From Schistocerca nitens (lineage: Eukaryota; Arthropoda; Insecta; Orthoptera; Acrididae), in the NCBI RefSeq assembly GCF_023898315.1, contig NC_064621.1, positions 126,393,521 to 126,457,520 of the forward strand: a DNA stretch of 64,000 nt, in the 5' to 3' direction. A program made the position numbers and the translations under genes. Below the pieces are notes generated by a model that did no database searches, was not told where the DNA came from, and was given only the letters and a program-made list of their open reading frames with translations. Shown in pieces: positions 63,610 through 64,000 of this stretch (position 1 is its first letter; each line of letters starts with the position of its first letter).

Positions 63610-64000
63610 CTGGTTGAGAAGGATCACAAACAGTAGTAGATGGTGTGCCGATTAAGGTCCTAAGATATGTACACTAACTTTTCAGAACTCTAGTGTTACG
63701 CTGTCTGCTAGAAATGATATCTAAGATGAATCAAGTCTCTCCATTCAACCACATACCTGCATTGTATCCTATGGAAAAGTCCTTCAATGATCACAGTCAC
63801 TACTGAATCATATTTCTGGCACTCTCATATCTCAAAACGAGACACCTTTCTCAAACCTGTCTGCTATAGTAAAATCCCCACACGGTTTTAGACAGTCCCT
63901 ACACATCCTACAACTGTCCCCATTTCTGCAGCTTTGCACATGTGATCGTTTCAATTGAAGCCAGAACTGAGCAGAAGTCGGAGAAAGCCATATCCAGCAC
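63610..64000. other. No gene recognised
   Basis: Anonymous end of the window. Nothing seen. Confidence 0.45.

Noticed and set aside
1..64000. Bacterial-style operons, CRISPR arrays, riboswitches
   Set aside because: Base composition, transposon content and absence of compact coding all indicate an animal genome; none of these structures was seen.

Overview
The window looks like non-coding DNA from a large, repeat-rich arthropod genome. My best guess is an orthopteran of the Schistocerca (locust/grasshopper) type. The basis is AT-rich anonymous sequence packed with RTE, Jockey/CR1-like and RNase H-bearing LINEs, Tc1/mariner, pogo, hAT and MULE DNA transposons, a Gypsy element and many tRNA-derived SINEs whose body sequences I associate with locust genomes. 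That last link is recall, not a search. I found no host gene that I would defend. Almost all recognisable coding sequence is transposon-derived and most of it is broken.

Layout. 0.3-1.5 kb: decayed RTE-like LINE with a nested SINE, then a LINE 3' end. 1.5-4.1 kb: anonymous, with eroded remnants of an unnamed protein family. 4.2-6.3 kb: old RTE-like LINE (minus). 6.4-9.6 kb: mariner remnant, SINE, and a LINE 3' end with a trinucleotide tail. 9.8-11.4 kb: 5'-truncated RTE copy carrying a SINE. 14.3-18.2 kb: mariner (minus), old RTE, then a Jockey/CR1-like LINE with a SINE. 18.2-21.2 kb: RNase H-type LINE (minus) with an internal deletion. 21.4-26.3 kb: three Tc1-like elements, the middle one (22626-24047) having an open 340-residue transposase, matching terminal repeats and a TA target duplication. 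26.4-28.2 kb: pogo/Tigger-like element with a SINE. 28.3-31.4 kb: hairpin repeat and a Jockey/CR1-like LINE (minus). 32-38.7 kb: two mariners, a full-length RTE LINE (32933-36494, minus) and several SINEs. 38.8-40.8 kb: hAT-like transposase gene split by a SINE. 40.8-44.6 kb: a cluster of inverted-repeat elements ending in a mariner-like element with about 290-bp terminal repeats. 47.9-49.5 kb: decayed Tc1 and a snap-back repeat. 49.7-58.6 kb: Gypsy element (minus) broken up by a Tc1, a SINE and a 4.1-kb MULE that itself carries three SINEs. 58.6-64 kb: hairpin, short tandem repeats, diverged direct repeats, otherwise anonymous.

The elements interact mainly by nesting. Target-site duplications and frame arithmetic allow several insertion events to be ordered. 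LINEs of the kinds seen here presumably supplied the reverse transcriptase that moved the SINEs. The most informative points are the intact Tc1 with unusual catalytic spacing, the nearly intact RTE, the MULE with iterated terminal repeats, a fold-back element with tRNA-like promoters in both arms, and SINEs that swap tRNA heads and tails.
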